64,000 nucleotides of DNA, from NCBI GenBank assembly GCA_964462985.1, contig CAYXAA010000012.1:1-64000 (forward strand), in the 5' to 3' direction. A model generated the notes under the pieces. It was not told where the DNA came from. It saw only the letters and a program-made list of their open reading frames with translations, and did no database searches. Shown one piece after another: positions 23,815 to 33,458 of this stretch. A program made the translations under genes and the position numbers. Source of the stretch: CAYXAA01 sp964462985 (GTDB taxonomy: Bacteria > Pseudomonadota > Alphaproteobacteria > Rhizobiales > Stappiaceae). The stretch's first letter is position 1; the number at the start of each line of letters is the position of its first letter.

Positions 23815-24762
23815 TCAAGACCGCCCCAGCCGCTCGAGGAGAGCCTCGATGTCCGCCGGACCGCCGACGGCCAGCGTTTCGGCATCCTTGGCTATACGCT
23901 TGATCATGCCGGAGAGCACCTTGCCGGCGCCAATCTCGCAAAATCTGGTCACCCCGGCCTGAAACAGCCAGCTCACCGACTCGCTCCAGCGCACGGTGCC
24001 CGTGACCTGCTCGACCAGGCGGCGGCGGATTTCGTCCGGTTCGCTGATCGGCGCCGCCAGAACGTTTGCGACCAGCGGCACGGCAGGCGCCCTGATCTCC
24101 ACCTCCGCGAGGGCTGCCGCCATGGCGTCCGCCGCCGGAGCCATCAGCGCACAATGGAACGGCGCGCTCACCGGCAGCAGCACGCAGCGCCGCGCACCCC
24201 TGGCCTTGGCGATCTCGATTGCGCGGGCGACCGCAGTCGCGTGACCGGAAATCACGACCTGGCCCGGTGCGTTGTCGTTGGCCGCCTGGCACACTTCGCC
24301 CTCGGCCGCCTCCTTTGCGACGGCGTCGGCGGCGGCAAAATCGAGGCCGAGCAACGCCGCCATCGCACCCTGGCCAACGGGCACCGCCTGCTGCATCGCC
24401 TTGCCGCGGATCCGGAGCAGCCGTGCTGCATCGGCAACGCTGAGGCTGCCGGCGGCCGCCAGGGCGGAATATTCGCCGAGCGAGTGGCCGGCGACATAGG
24501 CAACCGACGCCTTGAGGTCGACACCCCGGGCCTGCAGCACCCGCATCGCGGCAAGGCTGACGGCCATCAGCGCCGGCTGGGCGTTCGCCGTCAATGTCAG
24601 CGTATCCTCGGGTCCGTCCCACATGATGGTCGAGAGCTTCTCGCCGAGCGCGTCATCGACCTCGTCGAATACGGCGCGCGCCTCTGCGAAGGCGTCCGCA
24701 AGATCCCGGCCCATGCCGACGGTCTGGCTGCCCTGCCCCGGGAAGACGAATGCCGTACTCAT
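23815..24762 (-). CDS. fabD: Malonyl-CoA:ACP transacylase
   Basis: Transfers malonate from CoA to ACP. FPGQGSQ is at the N-terminus, the nucleophile Ser is in GHSLGEYSAL, and PVSAPFHCALM carries the catalytic His. At 315 residues it has the usual size. It is the first gene of the minus-strand fab run and is divergent from the rpsF operon, the common Hyphomicrobiales arrangement. Confidence 0.96.
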   Translation of the reverse strand: MSTAFVFPGQGSQTVGMGRDLADAFAEARAVFDEVDDALGEKLSTIMWDGPEDTLTLTANAQPALMAVSLAAMRVLQARGVDLKASVAYVAGHSLGEYSALAAAGSLSVADAARLLRIRGKAMQQAVPVGQGAMAALLGLDFAAADAVAKEAAEGEVCQAANDNAPGQVVISGHATAVARAIEIAKARGARRCVLLPVSAPFHCALMAPAADAMAAALAEVEIRAPAVPLVANVLAAPISEPDEIRRRLVEQVTGTVRWSESVSWLFQAGVTRFCEIGAGKVLSGMIKRIAKDAETLAVGGPADIEALLERLGRS

Positions 24763-25119
24763 GATGAAATACTCCCTCGTCCGGGTGGCCGCACTGCCGC
24801 CGCCCGTGTTGGTTGTCGGCGGAATGACACGGCCAAAGCCCTTGATGTCAAGGCCTTGACGCGCAATCCATGATGTTTTCCCGCGCTCGGCCTACCGACG
24901 CGCTTGAGTTTTACCCGTGATCCTGTATAAGCCGCGCTTCGTTCGGACTTCCGGCCGGGGGCTGAACGGAAGGCCGTCCCCAGGGACGGCAGGATCGCCA
25001 GCACGCATCCGCCTTCCGGTGTCTCCGCTCTCGAAGTTGCTTCGTTACGCCTTTCCCGAAGGCTCGAAGAGGCTTAGCGCCGAGGTCCGTGTGTTTAACG
25101 TCGAGAAGGGCACAATCAC
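24763..25119. promoter_or_regulatory. fabD/rpsF divergent region with a promoter for the rpsF operon
   Basis: TTGAGT (24904-24909), a 16-bp spacer and TATAAG (24926-24931) form a good sigma70-like promoter facing rpsF, leaving a leader of about 180 nt. Leaders of rpsF operons in other bacteria bind S6:S18 for autoregulation. This leader is long enough and has stem-forming GAAGGCTCGAAGAGGCTT, but I cannot confirm the motif. No gene is present. Confidence 0.55.
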
Positions 25120-25530
25120 ATGCCTCTTTATGAGCACGTGTTCCTTGCGCGCCAGGATGTCTCGCCGCAGCAGGTCGAGCAGCTGGTCGAGCATTTCAAG
25201 GGTGTTGTCACCGAAAACGGTGGCAGCGTCGGCAAGGTGGAGAACTGGGGCCTGCGCTCCCTCGCCTACCGGATCAACAAGAACCGCAAGGCACACTACA
25301 CGCTGATGAACATCACCGCCGAGCCGGCGGCGATTGCCGAAATGGAGCGGCAGATGCGCCTCAACGAGGACATCCTGCGCTTCATGACGCTGCGCGTTGA
25401 CGCGCATGACGAGGATCCGTCCGCGATGATGCAGAAGCGCGACCGCGACGACCGGCGCCGTCGCGACGACCGCCCGGGCGGCGGCCGCGATCGCGGTCCG
25501 CGCCGTGACTCCGACGGAGGGATGAACTGA
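25120..25530 (+). CDS. rpsF: 30S ribosomal protein S6
   Basis: The protein starts MPLYEHVFLARQDVSPQQVE, with the central NWGLRSLAYRINKNRKAHYTL typical of S6, and an Arg/Asp/Gly-rich tail (about 105-136) as in many alphaproteobacteria. S6 binds with S18 on the 30S platform. It overlaps rpsR by one base. First gene of rpsF-rpsR-rplI. Confidence 0.97.
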   Translation: MPLYEHVFLARQDVSPQQVEQLVEHFKGVVTENGGSVGKVENWGLRSLAYRINKNRKAHYTLMNITAEPAAIAEMERQMRLNEDILRFMTLRVDAHDEDPSAMMQKRDRDDRRRRDDRPGGGRDRGPRRDSDGGMN

Positions 25531-25778
25531 TGGTCGATATCGCTCAAATGCCGACCCGCCGACCCTTCTTCCGTCGGCGCAAGACTTGTCCGTTCTCCGG
25601 CGCCGGCGCGCCGGCGATTGACTACAAGGACATTCGCCTGCTGCAGCGCTACATCTCGGAGCGCGGCAAGATCGTGCCGAGCCGCATCACGGCGGTTTCG
25701 GCCAAGAAGCAGCGCGAACTGGCCCGCGCCATCAAGCGCGCGCGGTTTCTCGGCCTGCTGCCCTTCGTCATCAAGTAG
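25530..25778 (+). CDS. rpsR: 30S ribosomal protein S18
   Basis: An 82-residue basic protein with RRKTCPFSGAGAPAIDYKDI, LLQRYISERGKIVPSRIT and KKQRELARAIKRARFLGLLP, the full S18 signature. It pairs with S6 on the ribosome. Its start overlaps the rpsF stop. Confidence 0.97.
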   Translation: MVDIAQMPTRRPFFRRRKTCPFSGAGAPAIDYKDIRLLQRYISERGKIVPSRITAVSAKKQRELARAIKRARFLGLLPFVIK

Positions 25779-25810
25779 GGCTGAAATCGACGGGCCTTGC
25801 CGCCCGTCGG

Positions 25811-25865
25811 TGCCCGGCGATATCCGGGCATCCCGGTTGAGGCCGGCGGGAACGCGACCGGCCTC
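25811..25865 (+). other. Two perfect hairpins between rpsR and rplI
   Basis: TGCCCGG/CCGGGCA (25811-25817, 25824-25830) and GAGGCCGG/CCGGCCTC (25839-25846, 25858-25865) form stems of 7 and 8 bp with no U-run. They may stabilise or process the operon mRNA, or be decayed REP-like repeats. rplI follows 58 bp later with its own GGAG site. Confidence 0.5.
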
Positions 25866-25923
25866 TAACCGCAGCTGACGCCATCGGGTGTGGGCCGCGG
25901 GACAGACGGAACTGGAGACTCTC

Positions 25924-26523
25924 ATGGAAATCATTCTTCTGGAGCGCGTCGCCAAGCTCGGCCAGATGGGCGAGGTGGTGCGGGTGCGCGACGGCTTCGC
26001 GCGCAACTATCTGCTTCCGCAGGGCAAGGCGCTCCGAGCGACCAAGGCCAACCTGAAGCGCTTCGAGACCGAGCGCGCGCAGCTCGAGGCCCGCAACCTG
26101 GAGCGCAAGAGCGAAGCCGAGACCGTCGCCGCCAAGCTCGACGGCGAGTCGTTCGTCGTGATCCGCTCCGCCGGCGAGACCGGCCAGCTCTACGGTTCCG
26201 TGTCGACCCGCGATATCGCGGAAGTCCTGACCGAGAACGGCTTCTCGATCACCCGCAACCAGGTCCGTCTCGAACGACCGATCAAGACGATCGGCCTCAA
26301 TCCAGTCGTGATCGTCCTGCATCCCGAGGTCGAGGTAAACGTCACCATGAACGTCGCCCGCTCCCCGGACGAGGCGGAACGCCAGGCCCGCGGAGAGGAT
26401 CTGACCGCCCGCGATCTCGACCGATTCGAGTTCGAGACCGAGGACGAAGACGAAGAGACGGAAGCCGGCGAAGAGGTGGAGACGGAGGCCGAGGCCGAGG
26501 ACGATGCGGCCGAGAAGGCCTGA
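25924..26523 (+). CDS. rplI: 50S ribosomal protein L9 with an acidic C-terminal extension
   Basis: The protein starts MEIILLERVAKLGQMGEVV and carries the VRVRDGFARNYLLPQGKA signature, a connecting helix and a C-terminal domain. The normal L9 ends near residue 150; this one continues about 45 residues of mostly Glu/Asp/Ala (from FEFETEDEDEE on). The extra tail is seen in some Hyphomicrobiales. Third gene of the operon, closed by a strong terminator. Confidence 0.96.
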   Translation: MEIILLERVAKLGQMGEVVRVRDGFARNYLLPQGKALRATKANLKRFETERAQLEARNLERKSEAETVAAKLDGESFVVIRSAGETGQLYGSVSTRDIAEVLTENGFSITRNQVRLERPIKTIGLNPVVIVLHPEVEVNVTMNVARSPDEAERQARGEDLTARDLDRFEFETEDEDEETEAGEEVETEAEAEDDAAEKA

Positions 26524-26555
26524 CCCTTTTCTCCCGAAAATCATCGACGGATTGG

Positions 26556-26590
26556 ACGGCGCCCCCTTTTGGGCGCCGTTTTCGTTTTCC
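26556..26590 (+). terminator. Rho-independent terminator of the rpsF operon
   Basis: ACGGCGCCC pairs perfectly with GGGCGCCGT (9 bp) around a 6-base loop, followed by TTTTCGTTTT. It lies 33 bp after the rplI stop. Confidence 0.93.
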
Positions 26591-26813
26591 GTTCAGCCGC
26601 TTCTGTCCGGGTCACACCCCTTGATGAATTCGCCGTCACCTCGATATGCTTCGGCCCAGCCATGCCGATCCGGGGTTGAAAATCGATTCGCGGCGGCCAC
26701 AGCCGATCCGTAGTTCTCTTGCCCCGATAAGGTGTTGCCCTAATTCTGATCCGCGCCGGCATTGCCCGGTGCCGGATTGTCATTGAGGACAACCGTCGGA
26801 CCAGGAGACTGCG

Positions 26814-28073
26814 ATGAACCGACTGCTCCAGGCGTTCCTGACCCGGATCTTCCACCAGGGCAATTTGACGGTGATCGATTCAGGTGGAGCCGAGCAGCGT
26901 TTCGGCGACGGCTCGGGACCAGCCCTTACGGTGCGTTTTGCCGACGCCAAGACGGAGCAGGCGGTGATCCTCGATCCCGAACTCGAGCTCGGCGAAGCCT
27001 TCATGGACGGCCGGTTCGAGCTTCTGGACGGATCGATCTACGACTTCCTCGAGGTCGTCCTGCAGAACATGCTCCGCGAGGAGGCAACCCCCGGGCCCTG
27101 GGCGGTGTTCCTCAGCCGGCTGCGGTTCGGGCTGCGGCGGCTGCGCCAACGCAATTCCCGCGACCGCGCCCGCCGCAACGTTGCGCATCACTACGACCTC
27201 AACGGCACGCTTTACCGGCTCTTTCTCGACCCGGACCTGCAGTACTCCTGCGCCTATTTTCCGACTCCGGAGACGAGCCTTGCCGAGGCACAGCTCGCCA
27301 AGAAGCGCCATCTGGCAGCAAAGCTTCTGGTCGATCCGGGCATGCGCGTGCTCGACATCGGGTCCGGCTGGGGCGGGCTCGGGCTCTATCTTGCCGAGTT
27401 GTGCGACGCCGACGTGACCGGCGTCACCTTGTCAACCGAGCAGCACGGCGTGTCGAACGAACGCGCCCGATCGCGCGGGCTCGAGGACCGGGTCCAGTTT
27501 CACCTGAAGGACTACCGCGATCTCGTCGACCGCTTCGACCGGATCGTCTCCGTGGGCATGTTCGAACACGTCGGCGTTGGTCATTTCGACGAGTTCTTCA
27601 AGACCTGCCGCCGACTGCTCGACGACAACGGCGTCGCCGTGCTGCACTTCATCGGCCGCAGCGACACGCCGGGAAGCACCAATCCCTGGATCGACAAGTA
27701 CATCTTCCCGGGCGGTTACATCCCGTCGCTGTCGGAGGTGATGCCGGCGATTGAACGCAACGGGCTGGTCGTGACCGACATCGAGGTTCTGCGCCTGCAT
27801 TATGCCGAGACCTTGCGCGCCTGGCGACACAACTTCCTCGCCCGGCGCGATGAGGCTCTGAAGCTCTACGACGAACGCTTCTGCCGGATGTGGGAGTTCT
27901 ATCTCGCCGCCTCGGAGACCGCGTTCCGCTATCAGGGCATGGTGGTCTTCCAGATCCAGTTTGCACGGCGCCAGGAAGCGGTGCCCCTGACCCGGGACTA
28001 TATCGGCGAGCAAGAGAGAAGCTTAGCGGAGCGCGAATCGAGCCGCATAGGCTATCGCATGGCCGGCGAATAA
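26814..28073 (+). CDS. cfa: Cyclopropane-fatty-acyl-phospholipid synthase family methyltransferase
   Basis: A SAM-dependent enzyme that adds a methylene bridge to unsaturated acyl chains of membrane lipids. The N-terminal lipid-binding part runs to about residue 115. NVAHHYDLNG and QYSCAYF, then the SAM motif VLDIGSGWGGLGLYLAE (about 177-193), GVTLSTEQ and MFEHVG follow the family order; the 419-residue length fits. The symbol is by similarity; several CFA-like paralogues exist in this order. The 290 bp before it holds the rpsF operon terminator, so it is transcribed separately. Confidence 0.85.
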   Translation: MNRLLQAFLTRIFHQGNLTVIDSGGAEQRFGDGSGPALTVRFADAKTEQAVILDPELELGEAFMDGRFELLDGSIYDFLEVVLQNMLREEATPGPWAVFLSRLRFGLRRLRQRNSRDRARRNVAHHYDLNGTLYRLFLDPDLQYSCAYFPTPETSLAEAQLAKKRHLAAKLLVDPGMRVLDIGSGWGGLGLYLAELCDADVTGVTLSTEQHGVSNERARSRGLEDRVQFHLKDYRDLVDRFDRIVSVGMFEHVGVGHFDEFFKTCRRLLDDNGVAVLHFIGRSDTPGSTNPWIDKYIFPGGYIPSLSEVMPAIERNGLVVTDIEVLRLHYAETLRAWRHNFLARRDEALKLYDERFCRMWEFYLAASETAFRYQGMVVFQIQFARRQEAVPLTRDYIGEQERSLAERESSRIGYRMAGE

Positions 28074-28317
28074 TCCTGGCGCCCGGGAGCCCTCGCCCAC
28101 CGGCGATACTCCCTGCGGGCGTTGCTTAGCCGGCTATTCGTGTTGCGCCTTCCGTCCTGTTTTGACCCGGCTTTGGCAAAAGCGCCACAGGTCAATAGAA
28201 TCGGCGGAATTTCCCCGTTCTTTTTGTGCCACGCCGTTCCAGTCGACGACGCGCATTCACCGCTTTCCCTGCCGCCTCCTGCGGGGTACGAGAGGAGGCA
28301 TGGCGCAGGAATCGATC

Positions 28318-29802
28318 ATGAAAGGCAGCTTGCAACCGATCGCGGCGGCGAACGAGCCGGTGCGGATTGCGCCGCATAATGCCGAAGCGGAGCGTCAGCT
28401 CCTCGGTGCGATCCTCATCAACAACGAGACCTACTACCGCGTCTCCGATTTTTTGGAGCCGGTGCACTTCTTCGTCGAGCCGCACCGCGAGATCTACGAA
28501 AAGACGGGGCAACTGATCCGGGCCGGCAAGATCGCCTCCCCGATCACGCTGAAGACCTTCTTCCCGCCCGAGCACCGCATCGCCGATCTCACCGCCGCGC
28601 AATACCTGCTCCGGCTCGCTGCCGACGCCGCCTCAATCATCAACGCCGAGGATTACGGCCGCGCGATCTATGACCTTGCCATCCGCCGCAACCTGATCCG
28701 AATCGGCGAGGACATGGTCAACATCGCCTATGACGCGCCGATCGATATGCCACCGCTGCAGCAGATCGACGACGCGGAGCGCCGGCTGTTCGAACTCGCC
28801 GAGAGGGGCCGCAGCGAAGCCGGCTTCATCTCGTTCGGCGACGCCCTGGTCCAGACCATCGAAATGGCCCACGCCGCCTACCAGCGCGAGGGACGGCTGT
28901 CCGGCATTTCCACGGGCCTGCGCGACCTTGACGACCTGATGGGCGGTCTGCAGCCGTCCGACCTGATCGTGCTGGCCGGGCGGCCGGCCATGGGCAAGAC
29001 GTCGCTGGCCACCAACATCGCTTACAACATTGCCGAGGCCTATCAGGCCGAGGAACAGCCGGACGGCACGTTGAAGACCGTCAACGGCGGTGTGGTCGGA
29101 TTCTTCTCGCTGGAAATGTCGGCCGAGCAGCTCGCCACCCGCATCATCTCGGAGCAGACCGAGATATCGTCCTCCAAGATCCGCCGCGGTGACATCAACG
29201 AACTGGAGTTCGAGAAGCTGGTCGCCGCATCGCAGACGATGCAGGCCGTGCCGCTCCACGTCGACCAGACCGGCGGCATCTCGATCGGTCAGCTCGTGGC
29301 CCGCGCCCGCCGGCTGAAGCGCCAGCGCGGCCTCGACGTGTTGATCGTCGACTATATCCAGCTCCTTACCGGATCGACCAAGACCAGCGGCAACCGCGTC
29401 CAAGAGATCACCGAGATCACCACTGGCCTGAAGGCGCTCGCCAAGGAGCTCAACGTCCCGATCATCGCTCTGTCCCAGCTCTCCCGCCAGGTCGAATCGC
29501 GCGACGACAAGCGCCCGATCCTGTCGGACCTGCGCGAATCCGGCTCGATCGAGCAGGACGCCGATGTCGTCATGTTCGTGTTCCGCGAGGAATACTACCT
29601 GTCGAAGACGATGCCGGACCAGGATTCGCCCGAGTTCATCGCCTGGCAGGACAAACTGGAACGGGTGAAGGGCAAGGCCGAGGTCATCATCGCCAAGCAG
29701 CGCCACGGTCCAACCGGCACCGTGAACCTGCACTTCCAGGGCGAGTTCACCCGGTTCTCCAACTTGGCCGACCCGGACCGGTATCCGGATCGGCTGGAGT
29801 GA
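28318..29802 (+). CDS. dnaB: Replicative DNA helicase
   Basis: Unwinds DNA at the fork as a hexamer. The N-terminal domain begins PHNAEAERQLLGAIL; the RecA-like domain has Walker A GRPAMGKTSLATN, Walker B LDVLIVDYIQLL and LSQLSRQVESRDDKRPILSDL. Start: the ATG at 28318 has AGGA 8 bp before it. The ATG at 28300 is in frame, but GGAGG is only 1 bp from it. About 494 residues, normal. Followed by alr and radA on the same strand. Confidence 0.95.
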   Translation: MKGSLQPIAAANEPVRIAPHNAEAERQLLGAILINNETYYRVSDFLEPVHFFVEPHREIYEKTGQLIRAGKIASPITLKTFFPPEHRIADLTAAQYLLRLAADAASIINAEDYGRAIYDLAIRRNLIRIGEDMVNIAYDAPIDMPPLQQIDDAERRLFELAERGRSEAGFISFGDALVQTIEMAHAAYQREGRLSGISTGLRDLDDLMGGLQPSDLIVLAGRPAMGKTSLATNIAYNIAEAYQAEEQPDGTLKTVNGGVVGFFSLEMSAEQLATRIISEQTEISSSKIRRGDINELEFEKLVAASQTMQAVPLHVDQTGGISIGQLVARARRLKRQRGLDVLIVDYIQLLTGSTKTSGNRVQEITEITTGLKALAKELNVPIIALSQLSRQVESRDDKRPILSDLRESGSIEQDADVVMFVFREEYYLSKTMPDQDSPEFIAWQDKLERVKGKAEVIIAKQRHGPTGTVNLHFQGEFTRFSNLADPDRYPDRLE

Positions 29803-29944
29803 GGGCGAAGCCCTGGCATTCGCCTCGGCCGGATGCCCCCACCGCAGGGGGGAAGGGGCAGCCGAATAAGCTGCTTCCCGTGCCCTGACGCCGCCCTCCA
29901 CGCGTATTAGAATGCCCTCGCCATCGAATCGGCCGGAGACGGAT

Positions 29945-31084
29945 GTGACGGATATTCCAGGCGGCCTCGACCCAAGGTCCAGCGGCCGGATCACGATCGA
30001 CCTGAACGCGCTCGTCGCCAACTGGCGCGACCTCAAGGGACGGCTTGCGGCGACCTGCGTTTGTGGCGCGGCGGTCAAGGCCAACGCCTACGGTATCGGG
30101 CTTAAACCGGCGGCTGCCGCCCTTGCCGCGGCCGGATGCCGTGACTTCTTCGTCGCCACGCCCGAGGAAGGGCTGCGGCTGCGAAGCGCGCAGCCGACCG
30201 CCCATATCCACGTGCTGAACGGCCTTTATCCGGGGGCTGCCGGCGACTACGTCAACCACCGGCTCGTGCCCGTGCTGAACGCCCCGCCCGAAGTCGAGGA
30301 ATGGCTTGCTTTCTGCCGGGCGCGCGGTGAAGCGTTCGAAGCCGCCCTCCATGTCGACACCGGCATGAACAGGCTTGGCCTCACCGCCAACGAGGCGGAG
30401 GCCGTCGCCCGCGCCCATCCCGCGTTCTCGCCCACACTGGTCATCTCCCATCTCGCCTGCGCCGACACGCCTGAGCACCCGCTGAGCGCGCTGCAGCTCG
30501 AGCGCTTCGGCCGTGTTCGCACGCTGTTTCCAAATGCCGCGGCCTCACTCGCGAACTCTGCCGGGGTCCTGCTCGGTCCCGACTATCATTTCGATCTCGT
30601 TCGCCCCGGCATCGCTCTTTACGGCGGCAGTGCCGGCCCGGGCACGCCGCTGAGAACCGTTGTCACGGTCGAGACCCGCATCCTGCAGATGCGCAGCGTC
30701 GCCCCCGGCGAGACGATCGGCTACGGCGCCGCCTTCACCGCAGAACGGCCGATGCGGATTGCCGTGATTGCTGCCGGCTATGCCGACGGCTACCTGCGCC
30801 AGGCCGGCTCCTCCGACGGTGCCCCCGGCGGCTTCGCTGCGCTCGCGGGACACCGGCTGCCGATCGCCGGCCGCGTCTCGATGGACCTGATCGCGCTCGA
30901 CGTCGGCGACCTCGGCGAGGACGTCGCCCATCGCGGTGCGCTGGTCGAGCTGATTGGCGACACCGTCCCGGTTGACGCGGTGGCCGAAGCCGCCGGCACC
31001 ATCGGCTACGAACTGCTGACGCAGCTCAGTCCGCGGCTCGACCGCCACTACATCGGTCTGCCCGCCGACGGGACCGGTGACTGA
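29945..31084 (+). CDS. alr: Alanine racemase (PLP enzyme)
   Basis: Interconverts L- and D-alanine for peptidoglycan. PLP lysine in VKANAYGIG (K45), substrate region HVDTGMNRLGL, the second catalytic Tyr in IGYGAAF, and GRVSMDLIALD near the C-terminus. A GTG start at 29945 has GGAG 6 bp upstream; the in-frame ATG at 29912 lacks a site. About 379 residues from this start. The stop overlaps radA by 1 bp. Confidence 0.93.
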   Translation: MTDIPGGLDPRSSGRITIDLNALVANWRDLKGRLAATCVCGAAVKANAYGIGLKPAAAALAAAGCRDFFVATPEEGLRLRSAQPTAHIHVLNGLYPGAAGDYVNHRLVPVLNAPPEVEEWLAFCRARGEAFEAALHVDTGMNRLGLTANEAEAVARAHPAFSPTLVISHLACADTPEHPLSALQLERFGRVRTLFPNAAASLANSAGVLLGPDYHFDLVRPGIALYGGSAGPGTPLRTVVTVETRILQMRSVAPGETIGYGAAFTAERPMRIAVIAAGYADGYLRQAGSSDGAPGGFAALAGHRLPIAGRVSMDLIALDVGDLGEDVAHRGALVELIGDTVPVDAVAEAAGTIGYELLTQLSPRLDRHYIGLPADGTGD

Positions 31085-32460
31085 TGGCGCGGCGCCCGTC
31101 CGCCTTCATCTGCCAGGCCTGCGGTGCCACCACCTCGCGCTGGGCCGGACGCTGCGAATCCTGCGGTGAATGGAACACCATTGTCGAGGAACAGACCGGC
31201 GGCATCGGGGCCTCGCCGGCGACTGCGCGCGCCGGCAAGGGCCGCGTGATCCCGCTGGTGGGCCTCGCCGGTGAAGCCAAGGAGGCGCCGCGTATCGTAA
31301 CCAGGGTCGAGGAGCTCGACCGGGTTACCGGGGGCGGCTTCGTCCGCGGCTCGGCACTGCTCGTTGGCGGCGATCCGGGCATCGGCAAGTCGACGTTGCT
31401 GATTCAGGCCGCGGCCCAAATCGCGCGGCTCGGCCACAAGGCGGTCTACATCTCCGGCGAGGAGGCGGTTGACCAGGTCCGGCTGCGCGCCGAACGGCTC
31501 GGCCTCACCGACGCTGCCGTCGGGCTCGCCGCCGAGACCAGCGTCGAAGACATCCTCGCCACGCTGAAGGCGGGCGCGCCGCCGGCGCTCGTCATCATCG
31601 ATTCGATCCAGACGCTGTGGACGGAGGCTATCGAAAGCCCGCCGGGGACGGTGACCCAGGTGCGCGCCTCGGCGCAGGCGCTGGTGCGCTATGCCAAGAT
31701 GAGCGGTGCCACGGTCGTACTCGTCGGTCACGTCACCAAGGACGGCCAGATCGCCGGGCCGCGCGTCGTCGAGCACATGGTCGACGCCGTGCTCTATTTC
31801 GAGGGCGACGGCGGCCACCAGTACCGGATCCTGCGCTCGGTCAAGAACCGCTTCGGCGCGACCGACGAAATCGGCGTCTTCGAGATGACCGACAACGGCC
31901 TGAAGCAGGTCGCCAATCCCTCCGCGCTGTTTCTCGGCGAGCGCAACGCCGCCGCTCCCGGCGCAGCGGTCTTCGCCGGGCTGGAGGGCACCCGGCCGTT
32001 GCTGATCGAGGTCCAGGCGCTGGTCGCGTCCTCCTCGCTCGGCACGCCGCGGCGCGCGGTGATCGGCTGGGACGGCGCCAGGCTGTCGATGATCCTCGCG
32101 GTGCTCGAGGCCCGCTGCGGCGTGCGTTTTGCCCAGCATGACGTTTACCTCAACGTCGCCGGCGGCCTGCGCATCTCCGAACCCGGCGCCGATCTGGCCG
32201 TGGCGGCGGCTCTGGTCTCCTCCCTGAGCGGGGTTGCCCTTCCGCACGATAGCGTCTATTTCGGCGAGGTCAGCCTGTCCGGGGCCATCAGACCGGTGTC
32301 GCAGGCACCTGCCCGACTAAAGGAAGCGCAGAAACTCGGCTTCGCGAAGGCATTTGCCCCGCAGGCCAACCTGCGCGACAGCGGCTCGGGCGGACCGACG
32401 GTGACCGGGCTGTCAGAGCTGTCCGATCTTGTCGCGCGCATTGCCGCCAAAACGGGATAA
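31084..32460 (+). CDS. radA: DNA repair protein RadA
   Basis: Promotes branch migration in recombinational repair. N-terminal C4 zinc finger CQACG...CESCG, Walker A GGDPGIGKSTLL, the RadA KNRFG motif (SVKNRFGATDEIG) and a Lon-protease-like C-terminal domain (SGAIRPV region). The 458-residue length is standard. Overlaps alr by 1 bp; the alr-radA-cvpA-purF order is conserved. Confidence 0.96.
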   Translation: MARRPSAFICQACGATTSRWAGRCESCGEWNTIVEEQTGGIGASPATARAGKGRVIPLVGLAGEAKEAPRIVTRVEELDRVTGGGFVRGSALLVGGDPGIGKSTLLIQAAAQIARLGHKAVYISGEEAVDQVRLRAERLGLTDAAVGLAAETSVEDILATLKAGAPPALVIIDSIQTLWTEAIESPPGTVTQVRASAQALVRYAKMSGATVVLVGHVTKDGQIAGPRVVEHMVDAVLYFEGDGGHQYRILRSVKNRFGATDEIGVFEMTDNGLKQVANPSALFLGERNAAAPGAAVFAGLEGTRPLLIEVQALVASSSLGTPRRAVIGWDGARLSMILAVLEARCGVRFAQHDVYLNVAGGLRISEPGADLAVAAALVSSLSGVALPHDSVYFGEVSLSGAIRPVSQAPARLKEAQKLGFAKAFAPQANLRDSGSGGPTVTGLSELSDLVARIAAKTG

Positions 32461-32665
32461 GATGCCGGTGCGGAAGCCTGAGATACGCCTTCGGATGCCG
32501 GATGCGCCGAGGACTGGAACAAGGCAACTTTCCTGTGGTCGATCGCGCCGATGGCCCGAGTCCGATCACGCCGCGGTTGGTCCACGCGGCAAGTTGGACC
32601 GGGATGGCCCAGGACCGCGGACAGATCCGCTGCCTGCGGCGGTGACTTAAGGACTGTGCCGAGCA

Positions 32666-33295
32666 ATGCCGATCACGCTTCTCGACGGAATCCTCCTCGT
32701 CATCATGCTGCTCTCCGCGGTTCTCGCCATGATCCGCGGCTTCGTGCGCGAGGTGCTGTCGATCGCCTCCTGGGTGATCGCTGCCATTGCCGCCTACATG
32801 CTGTATGGCCAGGTGCTGCCTTTCGTAAAACAGTATGTTTCCCAGGAATATGTCGCCCTCGGCATCGCGGTTGCCGGCGTTTTCCTGGTAACTCTTCTGG
32901 TGGTCTCCTATATCACGATGCGGATCTCGGATTTCGTGCTCGACAGCCGCATCGGCGTGCTCGACCGGACGCTCGGCTTCGTGTTCGGCGCGCTGCGGGG
33001 CTTCCTGCTCGTGGTCGTGGCCATGCTGTTCTTCAACTGGTTCGTCTCGACCGAGCAACAGCCGCAGTGGATCGCCCAGGCGAAATCGAAGGCGCTGCTC
33101 GACTCGGTCGGCAGCCAGCTGGTCGCCGCACTGCCCGACGATCCGGAAAAGGCCATTCTGGAGCGCATCCGCGAGCGGGCCGGCCAATCCGAGACGGCAC
33201 CGGCCGCGACCGAGGACGGAGAACCGAACTATTCCTCGTCGGAGCGGCAGAGCCTTGACCAGCTGACGACTTCCGGCGACGGGGCCAGCAATTGA
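32666..33295 (+). CDS. cvpA: CvpA-family membrane protein
   Basis: A 209-residue inner-membrane protein with four hydrophobic segments: about 7-25, 30-55, 65-90 and 105-125. It begins MPITLLDGILLVIMLLSAVL and contains MIRGFVREVLSIASWV, the CvpA signature. A charged cytoplasmic tail follows. CvpA homologues lie before purF in many proteobacteria and affect colicin V export and purine-linked envelope traits. The mechanism is unclear. Confidence 0.9.
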   Translation: MPITLLDGILLVIMLLSAVLAMIRGFVREVLSIASWVIAAIAAYMLYGQVLPFVKQYVSQEYVALGIAVAGVFLVTLLVVSYITMRISDFVLDSRIGVLDRTLGFVFGALRGFLLVVVAMLFFNWFVSTEQQPQWIAQAKSKALLDSVGSQLVAALPDDPEKAILERIRERAGQSETAPAATEDGEPNYSSSERQSLDQLTTSGDGASN

Positions 33296-33458
33296 CACCC
33301 GACGCTGCGGCAGGCAATGCGCCGCTCGAGCAGAGATAAACCCATAGGAGCGGCCGGCGCGCGGCGCCTTGCTGCATGAGCGGCATGACATGGAACCGAC
33401 CAGCGTCCTGCACCCGGGTGACCTCATCCGGGAGCTCAGGCTGGTCAAGAGAGGCACG

